A DNA stretch of 64,000 bases from CAWGHZ01 sp963822575 (GTDB lineage: Bacteria; Pseudomonadota; Alphaproteobacteria; MPNO01; DASWLB01): contig CAWGHZ010000007.1 of NCBI GenBank assembly GCA_963822575.1, positions 1,364,001 to 1,428,000 on the forward strand, read 5' to 3'. Below the pieces are notes generated by a model. It was given only the letters and a program-made list of their open reading frames with translations. It did no database searches and had not been told where the DNA came from. Numbering within the stretch: the stretch's first letter is position 1; the number at the start of each line of letters is the position of its first letter. Position numbers and translations under genes: made by a program. Positions 17,312-26,167 of this stretch are shown here, in pieces.

Positions 17312-17432
17312 GATGCTCCCCTTCGGTTATGGGACGATAACCGGCGGCGCGGCCGGGAACAACGGCGCCGCTGCCCTTCCACACTTCGGCCAACAATGCG
17401 ATAACCGCGGCGAGGCAAGGAGGGAGGGTCGC

Positions 17433-18224
17433 ATGCTCGAGCTCTATCACCACGGCACGTCGGTCTGCGCCGCCAAGATCCGCATCGCGCTCGCCGACAA
17501 GGCGCTCGACTGGAAGGGCCACTACATCGACATCCTGGCGGGCGACCAGCTCAAGCCCGAATATCTCAAGATCAACCCCAAGGGCGTGGTGCCCACCCTG
17601 GTGCATGACGGGCACATCGTCCGCGAGTTGACCGTGATCGGCGAATATCTGGACGACGCGTTCCCCGACAAGCCGCTCAAGCCCGCCGCCGCGCTCGACC
17701 GTGCCGCCATGCGCATGTGGACCAAGCGCCTGGATGAGGAGCTGCACCCGGCCACCGCCATCGTCACCTTCGCCGTGTCGCACCGCCACGCGGTGCTCGC
17801 CAACCCACCGGCGGTGATCGACGAGTACGTCAACAAGTTCGGGCCGGCCGAGGCGTTGCGCCGCCGTGCGCGGCTCGAGCGCGGTATCGACAGCCCGGAG
17901 GCCGCGCCGGCGATCCGCACCTACGACAAGTTCCTCGCCGACATGGAGACAAGCTTGGCCGAGCGCGGGCCGTGGCTCGCCGGCTCCACCTTCTCGCTCG
18001 CCGAGACGGGGGTGATCCCCTACGTCAACCGGCTCGACATGCTGCAGCTTTCCGGCATGTGGACCGAGAAGCGCCCGCACCTCACCGACTGGTGGGCGCG
18101 CGTCAAGACGCGTCCGTGGTTCGAGCGCGAGATGCTCAGCTACGCGCCGGCACCCCTGCGCGCCATGATGAAGGAGAAGGGCGACGAGGCCTGGCCGACG
18201 GTGAAAGCCATCCTCGCCGCGTAA
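17433..18224 (+). CDS. Glutathione S-transferase family protein
   Basis: A 263-residue protein. The N-terminal thioredoxin-like domain reads MLELYHHGTSVCAAKIRIAL, with Ser10/Cys12 near the expected catalytic position, then NPKGVVPTLVHDG containing the cis-Pro that binds glutathione, and the VIGEYLDDAF helix. A longer than usual helical C-terminal domain follows (residues 90-263). ATG 17433 is favoured by the GGAGGGAGGG box just upstream. It is divergent from the sulfatase. GST-fold proteins in catabolic clusters often open rings, isomerise or dehalogenate; no specific reaction can be read here. Confidence 0.85.
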   Translation: MLELYHHGTSVCAAKIRIALADKALDWKGHYIDILAGDQLKPEYLKINPKGVVPTLVHDGHIVRELTVIGEYLDDAFPDKPLKPAAALDRAAMRMWTKRLDEELHPATAIVTFAVSHRHAVLANPPAVIDEYVNKFGPAEALRRRARLERGIDSPEAAPAIRTYDKFLADMETSLAERGPWLAGSTFSLAETGVIPYVNRLDMLQLSGMWTEKRPHLTDWWARVKTRPWFEREMLSYAPAPLRAMMKEKGDEAWPTVKAILAA

Positions 18225-18237
18225 CCGCGTCGCCGCG

Positions 18238-18414
18238 TTACGGCACGACGCTCGAAACCTGGTCGGCGGCGTAGGTAAACAGCCGCGCGATCGATGTGCC
18301 CATCGCGGACGCGGCGCCGATGATGCCGACCGAAACCAGGACAGCGATCAGGGCGTACTCGATCGCCGTCGCACCCTCTTCGTCGCGCCAGAGACGCCCG
18401 ATTGCCCTTGCCAT
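18238..18414 (-). CDS. Flp/Fap-type (type IVb) pilin, orphan
   Basis: This 58-codon gene encodes MARAIGRLWRDEEGATAIEY followed by a hydrophobic helix ending in SSVVP. The GATAIEYALIA segment is the hallmark of Flp pilins: a prepilin peptidase site with Glu and Tyr at +5/+6. GAGGAGA lies just upstream of the ATG at 18414. Flp pilins normally sit beside cpaA and tad assembly genes, but none is present in the window. It may be assembled by a tad system elsewhere or be a minor or relict pilin. It is flanked by the GST gene, with convergent ends 14 bases apart, and by the Rid-family gene. Confidence 0.85.
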   Translation of the reverse strand: MARAIGRLWRDEEGATAIEYALIAVLVSVGIIGAASAMGTSIARLFTYAADQVSSVVP

Positions 18415-18539
18415 GCCGGTCTCCTCAGGCTGGTCACCCGGGACGAACCGTAGCGCCGCCGGATTAACCGAACGTTCACGAGAACCGGCGGGTTCGAACG
18501 AGAACCCTGCCGAATTCGAACCTTCGGCGCGCGCCGGCG

Positions 18540-18926
18540 TCAGTCCTTGGCGGCGATGGCCTCGACCTCGATCTGGTACTCGGGCCGGGCGAGGCGGCTC
18601 ACGAACAGCAGCGTCGAGGCCGGCACGTTGCCGCCGAACGCCTGCTTCTGGATCGACCGCCAGCTATCCATCTGAGCGGGGTCGAGGAGGAAGGTCGTCA
18701 CCTTGACTACGTTCGACCAGTCCATACCGCATTCCTTCAGCACCTGGGTGATGTTTGCATAGACCTGCCGCGCCTGGGTGGCGAAGTCTGACGAGACCGT
18801 GCCGTCCATGGCGCCACCGGTCTGGCCCGCCAGGTGGAAGATGCGGGCGTTGGGGCCGATCTCGCCGACGTGCGAGAAGCGTCCCTGCGGGTCGTTGACG
18901 CCCTTGACGTTGTAGCGCTTGACCAT
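18540..18926 (-). CDS. RidA/YjgF/YER057c/UK114 family protein lacking the catalytic Arg
   Basis: A 128-residue Rid-fold protein, expected to form trimers with clefts between subunits. Visible landmarks are HLAGQTG near residue 32, LKECGMDWSNVVKVTTFLLD in the middle and IEVEAIA at the end. Canonical RidA imine/enamine deaminases have Pro-Ala-Arg-Ser before the last strand; here the segment is PASTLLF (102-108), with Ser104 in place of the Arg. That places it among Rid subfamilies without 2-aminoacrylate deaminase activity. It follows the MFS carrier by 15 bases on the same strand, so the two are one operon. Confidence 0.87.
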   Translation of the reverse strand: MVKRYNVKGVNDPQGRFSHVGEIGPNARIFHLAGQTGGAMDGTVSSDFATQARQVYANITQVLKECGMDWSNVVKVTTFLLDPAQMDSWRSIQKQAFGGNVPASTLLFVSRLARPEYQIEVEAIAAKD

Positions 18927-18941
18927 CGTTTCCTCCTTCCG

Positions 18942-20159
18942 TCATTCCGCCGGGGTGGCCGCGGCGCTGCGTCGGCCCCAGGCGATCTCGTTGCCCGGCG
19001 TCGGATCGTGCGGAACCAGCGCCGCGCAGGCAAGCGAGCAGCAGGCGAAGCCGGCGCCGATCAGGAACACCGCCGACGGCGAGGTCAACCATACGAAGCC
19101 GAGCCCCGCCGGCAGTAATACCGCCGCGATGTGGTTGATGGTCGAGCTGACGCCCGCCGAGTTCGCCATGTCGGCCGGGTCGGCGATCTTCTGGTAATAG
19201 GTGCGCACCGCGATCGCCATGGCGAACAGCACGTTGTCGAGGATGTAGAGCCCGACGGCGAGCCAGGGCGTCGCCACGAACGCATAGGCGACGAACAGGC
19301 CGATCAGCGCGGCGTATTCCACCAACAGCGCGCGCCGCTCGCCCCAGCGGACGATCAGCCGCCCCACGTTCGCGCCGAGGAACACGTTGATCGCGTAGTT
19401 GGTGAGCAGCATCAGCGTCATCGTGGCGGCGTCGAACCCGAAGCGCTGCACCATCAGGAAGGGTGCGAACACGCTGATGATCTGGCGCCGGCCGCCGGAG
19501 AGGAAGATCAGCGCATAGAATAGCTTGTAGCGGCTGCGCAGGACCAGCTTGCGGCTCTGGCGCACCGCGCCCTCATAGCGCGGGTAGAGCGCCCAGGCGG
19601 CGAGCGCCACGGCGATCGCGATGGCGCCGCCTGTCAAATAGACGTACTTCATGTCGAGTTCGGCGACGCGCAGCAGAAGCCAGATCCCGCCGAAGCTCGC
19701 CAGCGAGGCGAAGGACGTGAAGCCGATGATCCGGCCCATCGTCTCGGGCGCGCGCGACTTGTCGACCCACTGGAACACCAGCGACTGGCGGATCGCCTCG
19801 AGATAGTGGAAGCCGACCGAGGCGATCAGCGCCACGGTGTAGAGCCCGGCGATCGACGGGAAGAAGCCGGTGATCGCCGTCCCGAGACCGAGGACGGCGA
19901 GCGAGAAATACGCGAGCGCCTGCTCGCGCACGACGAGAAGCACGAGCAGGACCGAGACCGCGAGCAGGCCCGGGATCTCGCGCACGGTCTGCAGGAAACC
20001 GATATCGACACCGTTGAAGCCGATTCGCTCCACCGCGAAATTGTTGATCAGCGCCTGCGACGTGGCGAGCGCGACGGCCATCGCCACCGACAGCACGTAG
20101 AGCAGGACCGACGGGCGGCGCCAGGCCGCCGCGCCGGCCCCGAGAGCTCCGGACGGCAT
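18942..20159 (-). CDS. MFS transporter
   Basis: About 405 residues with roughly 12 hydrophobic segments and the pseudo-twofold layout of major facilitator carriers. ATG 20159 follows GGGAGTATCCC and is preferred to the codon 27 bases upstream. The first half includes a helix INNFAVERIGFNGVDIGFLQ; the mid loop has ALYPRYEGAVRQSRKLVLRSR, rich in basic residues as expected at the cytosolic side. It is cotranscribed with the Rid-family protein. It is the only complete small-molecule carrier near the dctP array. The substrate and direction of transport are not evident. Confidence 0.8.
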   Translation of the reverse strand: MPSGALGAGAAAWRRPSVLLYVLSVAMAVALATSQALINNFAVERIGFNGVDIGFLQTVREIPGLLAVSVLLVLLVVREQALAYFSLAVLGLGTAITGFFPSIAGLYTVALIASVGFHYLEAIRQSLVFQWVDKSRAPETMGRIIGFTSFASLASFGGIWLLLRVAELDMKYVYLTGGAIAIAVALAAWALYPRYEGAVRQSRKLVLRSRYKLFYALIFLSGGRRQIISVFAPFLMVQRFGFDAATMTLMLLTNYAINVFLGANVGRLIVRWGERRALLVEYAALIGLFVAYAFVATPWLAVGLYILDNVLFAMAIAVRTYYQKIADPADMANSAGVSSTINHIAAVLLPAGLGFVWLTSPSAVFLIGAGFACCSLACAALVPHDPTPGNEIAWGRRSAAATPAE

Positions 20160-20293
20160 CGGGATACTCCCGCGTTTCGATAGCAATTCGATATATCTAT
20201 CGGCGACGCGCCGTCAAGCGCCGCCGTTCGCCGTTGCCACTTGCCGGCGCCGGGGGATACGATCCCGCCAATCGCCGTATAGGGAGACGAAAC

Positions 20294-21853
20294 GTGCAGC
20301 AGGCCGCCCTCAAGTCCCGCATCTCGTGGGATTCCGACAAGTTCCGCCTGCGTCGCCTAGTCGAGCGCCTGATCGAGCTCGGCGAGGTCGAGGTCCATGA
20401 CGAGCCCGTCGCGCTCTCCGAAATGAGCCCGATGATCGAGGCGACGACCAAGGCCCTGCTGTTCCGCAAGGCGGGTCCCGAGGGGCACGAGGTTGCGGCC
20501 GCCGTCTCGGCGAGCCGCACGCGCCTCGCCGCCGCGCTCGGCGTGCCCGTGGAGAAGATGCGCGACGAGTATCTCCGCCGCATGGCGAACCCGCAGAGGA
20601 CGTTCGAGGTGCCGGGCGACGAGGCACCGGTGCAGGAGATCGTGCTGACCGGCGACGATATCGACCTCACCGCCCTGCCCTTCCACGTGCAGCACGAATA
20701 CGACGGCGCGCCCTACATTTCGTCCGGCGTCGATTTCGTCACCGACCCGGCGACCGGCCGGTCGAACGTCGGCTGCCGCAGGCTGATGCTGCGCGGCAAG
20801 GACAGATGCGGCTTCAACCTGACCGCGCCGTCCGACCTGCGCCAGATCTATCTCGGCTGCGTCGAGCGCGGCCAGAAGATGCCGATGGCCTTCACCATCG
20901 GCCAGCATCCGATGGACACGATGGCCGCCGCCTCGCGCACCCGCGGCCAGGAGATCGAGGCGCTGGGCACCTATCGCGGCGAGCCGCTGCCGCTGGTCAA
21001 GTGCGTGACCAACGACATCTACGTGCCGGCCGACGCCGAGATCGTGCTCGAAGGCTATGCCGACGAGCGCGGCTACATCGACCACGAGGGTCCGTACGGC
21101 GAGTACATGGGCTTCTACGGCCCGATGCACGGCGACCCGGTGTTCCACGTGACCGCCATCACGCGCAGGCGCGACGTGCTCTACCAGTCGATCAAGCACG
21201 GCGTCGGCCGCCATCTGGGCGAGTGCGACGGCTCGCCGCTGGGCGGGCTCCAGGGCGAGGCGCGGGCCTGGACACTCCTGAAGCAGGCGGGGCTCGACCC
21301 GGTCGATACCTGCATCGTCGGCGCGTCCGGCGTCGGCCATCACCTGCGCGTCAGCCTTCGCAAGCACACCGACGGCGACGCGCGCGCGGCGATTGCGGTG
21401 CTTCTCGGCAACATTATGACCGCCAAGCATGTGTTCGTGACCGACGAGGACGTCGACATCCGCTCGAGCGAGCAGATGGAATGGGCCATGTCCACCCGCT
21501 TCCAGGCGGACAAGGACATCGTCGTTCTCTCGAACATGCGCGAGATGCCGATGGACCCGTCCACCGCGGTGCGCGGCGTCGGCGCCAAGGCCGGGTTCGA
21601 CTGCACCTTCCCCTTCCCGCGCTCCAAGGCGGTGACCGCGCGCGTGCCCGAGGCGCCCCGGATCGGCGGGCCGGCGCGCTACCAGAACGTGCGCCAGGCG
21701 CTCGAGGAAGGCGGGCCGACGCATTTCGCCCGGCTGATGAGCGTCCTCGGCTCGCGCGACGGCCGCGAGGTCGTGCTCGAGATCGAGAAGCTGCGCGACG
21801 CCGGGCTCATCGACCGCAATTCCGACGGCGAGTATTTCATCAAGAAGGGCTAG
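20294..21853 (+). CDS. UbiD family decarboxylase (prFMN-dependent type)
   Basis: A 519-residue member of the UbiD (de)carboxylase family. Start GTG 20294 is supported by AGGGAGACGAAAC upstream; an in-frame TTG at 20234 is rejected. Conserved parts are YISSGVDF with RSNVGCRRLML, a phosphate- and cofactor-binding region, and DHEGPYGEYMGFYGP, which supplies the conserved acidic residues near prenylated FMN. Family enzymes reversibly decarboxylate aromatic, heteroaromatic or unsaturated acids. No UbiX prenyltransferase is in the window. It stands alone between the MFS/Rid pair and TrkH; a role in the catabolic block is inferred from context. Confidence 0.87.
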   Translation: MQQAALKSRISWDSDKFRLRRLVERLIELGEVEVHDEPVALSEMSPMIEATTKALLFRKAGPEGHEVAAAVSASRTRLAAALGVPVEKMRDEYLRRMANPQRTFEVPGDEAPVQEIVLTGDDIDLTALPFHVQHEYDGAPYISSGVDFVTDPATGRSNVGCRRLMLRGKDRCGFNLTAPSDLRQIYLGCVERGQKMPMAFTIGQHPMDTMAAASRTRGQEIEALGTYRGEPLPLVKCVTNDIYVPADAEIVLEGYADERGYIDHEGPYGEYMGFYGPMHGDPVFHVTAITRRRDVLYQSIKHGVGRHLGECDGSPLGGLQGEARAWTLLKQAGLDPVDTCIVGASGVGHHLRVSLRKHTDGDARAAIAVLLGNIMTAKHVFVTDEDVDIRSSEQMEWAMSTRFQADKDIVVLSNMREMPMDPSTAVRGVGAKAGFDCTFPFPRSKAVTARVPEAPRIGGPARYQNVRQALEEGGPTHFARLMSVLGSRDGREVVLEIEKLRDAGLIDRNSDGEYFIKKG

Positions 21854-21982
21854 GCTCGACCTGCCTGGCATGTTCCGCTATTCCGTTCGCCCAGGGTAGC
21901 GCCCCAAGTGCGCGCATTGAAAAGCGAACGAATACGTTGTGAGGCCCTCGGGAGCTAGCGCACGGGGACCTCGGAGGTTTCG

Positions 21983-23431
21983 TTGTCCGACTGGAAGCCG
22001 GTCTTCTACGTGCTCGGCTGGATGCTGATCGCGCTGGCGGTGGCGATGGCGGTGCCGACGCTCGCCGACGCGGCGGTCGACAACACGGACTGGCGCAATT
22101 TCGCTGCCTCGGGCGCGATGACGCTCGCGATCGGCGGGTTGCTGGTCACCGCCAACCGCGCGACAAACATGCGGGTGGGGGTACGCCAGGCCTTCGTGCT
22201 CACCACGCTCGCCTGGATGGCGGTGTCGGCCTTCGCCGCGCTGCCGTTCGTGTTCTCCAACATCAAGCTCGACTACGCCGACGCGTTCTTCGAAGCGATC
22301 TCCGGCCTGACCACCACCGGCTCCACCATCCTGATCGGGCTGTCGACCCAACCGCCCGGCATCCTGCTGTGGCGTTCGATCCTGCAGTGGCTGGGCGGCA
22401 TCGGCATCATCGCTATGGCGGTGATCATGCTGCCGTTCCTCAATGTCGGCGGGATGCAGCTTTTCCGCATGGAATCCTCGGACCGGTCGGAGAAGATCCT
22501 GCCGCGCCCGCGCCAGATCGCCGCCTGGCTGTTCTTCGCCTACGTCGGCATATCCGTGCTGTGCGTCGGGACCTACTGGGCGCTCGGCATGACCTTCTTC
22601 GAGGCGATGTGCCACGCCATGACGACCATCTCGACCGGCGGCTATTCCACCTCCGACGCCTCGTTCGGGTACTTCCAGAACCCGCCGCTCGAATGGGCGG
22701 CGGTGGTGTTCATGCTCGCGGGCGGGCTGCCCTTCGTGCTCTATGTCGGGGCGCTTCGCGGCCGGTTCCGCGATCTCGTCACTAACGCCCAGGTGAAGGG
22801 GCTCGTCGGATTCCTGGCGGTGGTCTCGCTCGCCATCGCCTGCTGGCTCGCCATCGTGCACCATGCCCCATTCTTGGAAGCGCTGCGCCTCGCCACGTTC
22901 AACGTCGTCTCGGTGGTCACCACGACCGGCTATGCCAGCACCGATTACAATAGCTGGGGCGGCTTCCCCGTGCTGACGCTGCTGCTGCTCAGCTTCGTCG
23001 GCGGCTGCGCTGGCTCGACCGCGGGCGGCATCAAGTTCTATCGGCTGCAGGTGCTGTGGGACATGATGACGAAGCGCGTGCGCCAGCTCATTTTCAGCCA
23101 TGCCGTCACCACGCCGACCTACGACGGAAGGCCGCTCTCGGTCGAGGTGCGGCTTTCCATCGGCGTGTTCTTCTTCGTCTACGTCATGACGGTGGTTATC
23201 ATCGCGGTAGCGCTCGCCGCGCTCGGGCTCGACCCGATCACGGCGTTGAGCGGCGCGGCCGCCACGGTGGGCAATGTCGGCCCCGGGCTCGGGCCGATCA
23301 TCGGGCCGGCCGGCACCTACGCCAGCCTGCCCGATGCCGCCAAGTGGCTGATGTCGGCCGGCATGCTGCTCGGCCGGCTCGAGATGTTCACCGTCCTGGT
23401 GCTGATGTCGCCGACGTTTTGGCGCGCCTAA
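21983..23431 (+). CDS. TrkH-family potassium uptake channel
   Basis: A 482-residue inner-membrane protein with four M1-P-M2 repeats. The four selectivity-filter motifs are visible in order: GLTTTGSTI, ISTGGYST, VTTTGYAS and VGNVGPG. SFVGGCAGSTAGGIKFYR, typical of TrkH, follows the third repeat. The start is a TTG at 21983 with GGAGG ahead of it. TrkH works with the NAD-binding regulator TrkA, which is not nearby. Its TAA stop overlaps the stop codon of the convergent gene at 23428. Confidence 0.92.
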   Translation: MSDWKPVFYVLGWMLIALAVAMAVPTLADAAVDNTDWRNFAASGAMTLAIGGLLVTANRATNMRVGVRQAFVLTTLAWMAVSAFAALPFVFSNIKLDYADAFFEAISGLTTTGSTILIGLSTQPPGILLWRSILQWLGGIGIIAMAVIMLPFLNVGGMQLFRMESSDRSEKILPRPRQIAAWLFFAYVGISVLCVGTYWALGMTFFEAMCHAMTTISTGGYSTSDASFGYFQNPPLEWAAVVFMLAGGLPFVLYVGALRGRFRDLVTNAQVKGLVGFLAVVSLAIACWLAIVHHAPFLEALRLATFNVVSVVTTTGYASTDYNSWGGFPVLTLLLLSFVGGCAGSTAGGIKFYRLQVLWDMMTKRVRQLIFSHAVTTPTYDGRPLSVEVRLSIGVFFFVYVMTVVIIAVALAALGLDPITALSGAAATVGNVGPGLGPIIGPAGTYASLPDAAKWLMSAGMLLGRLEMFTVLVLMSPTFWRA

Positions 23432-26055
23432 GATCGCGTCTTCGCGCGCGTCTCGCGGCAGAGCTGCGCCACGGCAGCGTGCAACCGGGCAGCGATGTGC
23501 GCCTCGACGTCCGGCCCCGCCCCTGCCCTCAGCGTCGCAGCCGGGATCGGATCGCCGAACCGCACGCGCAACGGCGCCGGCCATGGGAAATGCCCGGTGC
23601 GCGGCATGGAACGGATCGAGCCCTCGATCCAGCACGGCACCACCGCCGCGCCGGTGTCGATCACGAGCCGCCCGATGCCACGCTGGAACGGCTGGATCTC
23701 GCCGTCGGGCGACCGGTAGCTCTCCGGAAACCAGACCAGGATGTGGCCGCGCCCGAGCATCTCCTTCGCCATGGCGAGGCTCGCACCCGGCGTGCGGTCG
23801 TCGACCGGGAACATGCGGACGGGCCGTGCGATCAGCCGTCCGATCGGGCGGAAGAACACCTGCACCACGTCGGCGCTCCACGCGATGTTCCGCATATGGG
23901 CGCGGGTCAGCGCCCCGCCGATGGCGAACGGATCGACGTCCGAGACATGGTTGGCGGCGATCAGCAGCGGCCCCGCCGTCGGCACCTTGTCGCGTCCGGA
24001 GACGCGCAGCCAGAAATAGAGCCGGATCAGCGGCAGGGCGATGGCGTAGAGCGTCTGTCCGATGGCGCGGACGAAGGCCGATTGCGGCGCGGCCCAGCGC
24101 GCGCGGTCGGCCATCAGCGCTTGGCGATAGGCATTCTCGGGGCTTGGCACCGTATCGGATGCGGCGCCCGCCGCCACCGCCTCGCGCAGGAGGTCGCGGA
24201 CGGTGACGGCACGGGCGATGGCGTCCTCGGTCAGCCGAACGCCGAGCCGGTCTTCGATCTCGAGCCCGAGACCGATCCACGCCAGCGAGTCGATGCCGAG
24301 GTCGAGCTGCGGTGTGGTGTCGGGCGTGACGACATGGCCGGGAAAGCGCGATTTCAGCCAGTCGAGCAGCTTGGCCGCAACCGGATCGGCGAGCAGGGCG
24401 CGGTCCGCTTCCGTCAACGGCGGCGCGACCGATGGCTCGGCGCGTTGTGCGCGGGCGTAGATCGCGGGCAAGGCGAAGCGCTGCAGCTTGCCGAGCCGCG
24501 TGCGCGGCAGTCGCTCGCGGGTCAGGGCGAAGCGCGTCACCCGCTCGTGGCTCGGGAGCGTCCGCGACACCTCGCCCAAGGCGACCCGCACCATGTCCTC
24601 GATGCGCCCGCCGCCCTCTTGTCTGACGACATCGAGCTCGGGCACGACCAGGGCGGCGAGCGCGTCGCCGTCTTCGACCACGGCGATCTCCCGGATCACC
24701 GGGCGCGTCGCGTAGGCGCGCTCGACATCCTCCGGCGAAAGCTTCTTGCCGCTGGCGGTGACGATCACCTCCTTCACGCGCCCGACGATGTGGAGGAACC
24801 CGTCCCCGTCGATCCGCCCCACGTCGCCGGTGCGGAACCAGCCGTCATGGAACGCGGCGCGGTTGGCCGCCTCGTCGTCCCGGTAGCCGGCGAAGATCAG
24901 CGGCCCCGCGATCTCGATCTCGCCGGTGCCAGGCTCGTCCCAGCCCTCGGCCGGTTCGATGCGCAGCCGCGTGTGCGGGGCGGGCTCGCCGGCGGTGCCG
25001 GGCCGCGGCCGGCCCGGCCGCTCGAACGTCGCGATCGAGGCGGTCTCGACGAGCCCGTACCCGTTCAGCACCTCCCAGCCGAGCCCTTCAAGGCGGAGGG
25101 CGAGTCCGGCGTCGAGCTTCGCCCCGCCGGACGCCAGAAGCCGCAGCCGCGGCCCGAGGCGCGCGTGCAGGGCGCTGAACAGAACCTTACCGACGCGGCG
25201 CCCTGTGCGTCTTCGGATTGCGATCGAAAGCGCGAGCAGCGCGCGGAAGCCGAGCCGTGCGGCGCGCCCGCCGGTCCGCACCCGCGCCGCGATGCCGTCG
25301 TACAGGGCTGCATAGAGGCGCGGCACGCCGACCATCACGCTGACTTCGCCCTCGGTCAGGGCGCGCGCCAGCTCCGGCCCGCTGACTCCCGCGGGCAGCA
25401 CGACCGGGATGCCGGCGGCGAGCGGCACCAGGAGTTCCACGATGAAGGGATAGGCGTGGTAGAGTGGCAACGGCAGGAGCGCCCGGTCGTCGGGCCGGAC
25501 CAGCCCGATCTCCAGCAGCGCCTCGACGTTGCAGAGGATGTTGCGATGACTGAGCGGCACGGCCTTGGGCAGCCCCGTGGTCCCCGAGGTGAAGAACAAA
25601 GCTGCCACTTCGTCGGGCGCGGGCGTCGCGACCGCTGCCAAAGGCGCGCCGTCCAGCGCCGCGTCGCCGAGCACGAGTATCTCCGCCTCCGGCATGGCCT
25701 CGGTCACGCGCGGCGCCAGCTCCGCGTCGGCGAACACTCGCCGCGCTTGGCCGAGCGCGAGGGCGTGGGCGACCCGCTCGCCGCGCCACTCCGGATCGAG
25801 ATGCACGGCGACCGCGCCCATCGTCGCCAACGCGAGCCGCGCGACGATCCAGTCGACCGAGTTGGCGCCGAACAGCCCGACCGCCTCATTCGCCGTCACG
25901 CCACGCGCCGCAAGGCCGCCGGCGAGCCGCATCGACCGTCCCGCCAGCGCCGCAAACGACACGGCCGGCATCCCATCGTGTTCGAATGCGACCAGCGCCG
26001 GCGCTTCGCCCCGCGCCACCAGCCCCGCCACCAGCCTGCTCAATGTCTCGGTCAC
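23428..26055 (-). CDS. Acyl-activating enzyme / acyl carrier / PlsC acyltransferase fusion
   Basis: An 875-residue three-domain protein. Residues 1-530 form an AMP-binding acyl-CoA/ACP synthetase: FFTSGTTGLPKAV (154-166), NGYGLVETAS (331-340), WFRTGD (406-411) and the C-terminal Lys in RTRLGKLQRF. Residues 560-635 form a carrier domain whose phosphopantetheine Ser590 lies in LGIDSLAW. Residues 670-865 form a 1-acylglycerol-phosphate acyltransferase, with NHVSDVD (702-708) and FPESYRSPDGEIQPF (776-790). It may charge fatty acids onto its own carrier and pass them to a lysolipid, the logic of E. coli Aas with domain order reversed and a carrier added. The start is GTG. It is divergent from fabG. 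Confidence 0.88.
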   Translation of the reverse strand: MTETLSRLVAGLVARGEAPALVAFEHDGMPAVSFAALAGRSMRLAGGLAARGVTANEAVGLFGANSVDWIVARLALATMGAVAVHLDPEWRGERVAHALALGQARRVFADAELAPRVTEAMPEAEILVLGDAALDGAPLAAVATPAPDEVAALFFTSGTTGLPKAVPLSHRNILCNVEALLEIGLVRPDDRALLPLPLYHAYPFIVELLVPLAAGIPVVLPAGVSGPELARALTEGEVSVMVGVPRLYAALYDGIAARVRTGGRAARLGFRALLALSIAIRRRTGRRVGKVLFSALHARLGPRLRLLASGGAKLDAGLALRLEGLGWEVLNGYGLVETASIATFERPGRPRPGTAGEPAPHTRLRIEPAEGWDEPGTGEIEIAGPLIFAGYRDDEAANRAAFHDGWFRTGDVGRIDGDGFLHIVGRVKEVIVTASGKKLSPEDVERAYATRPVIREIAVVEDGDALAALVVPELDVVRQEGGGRIEDMVRVALGEVSRTLPSHERVTRFALTRERLPRTRLGKLQRFALPAIYARAQRAEPSVAPPLTEADRALLADPVAAKLLDWLKSRFPGHVVTPDTTPQLDLGIDSLAWIGLGLEIEDRLGVRLTEDAIARAVTVRDLLREAVAAGAASDTVPSPENAYRQALMADRARWAAPQSAFVRAIGQTLYAIALPLIRLYFWLRVSGRDKVPTAGPLLIAANHVSDVDPFAIGGALTRAHMRNIAWSADVVQVFFRPIGRLIARPVRMFPVDDRTPGASLAMAKEMLGRGHILVWFPESYRSPDGEIQPFQRGIGRLVIDTGAAVVPCWIEGSIRSMPRTGHFPWPAPLRVRFGDPIPAATLRAGAGPDVEAHIAARLHAAVAQLCRETRAKTRS

Positions 26056-26167
26056 GCCACCACCTTCCGGCGCTGTTCTACTTCAGTTGCCTTTACGCGT
26101 CATTGCACGGCGAGAAGGGCGGAATCGCCCGGATGACAACGCCCCCGAGTCCGGCTAAAGAGGCGGG

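Noticed and set aside
18942..20159. MFS carrier as the membrane partner of the dctP array
   Set aside because: TRAP receptors work with DctQ/DctM-type subunits; an MFS protein has no known receptor docking and this gene is paired with a Rid-family protein on the opposite strand.
23056..26136. Plus-strand open frame of over 1000 codons
   Set aside because: It lies antisense to the ligase/carrier/acyltransferase gene, whose motifs are unambiguous; the length reflects the lack of stops in GC-rich DNA.
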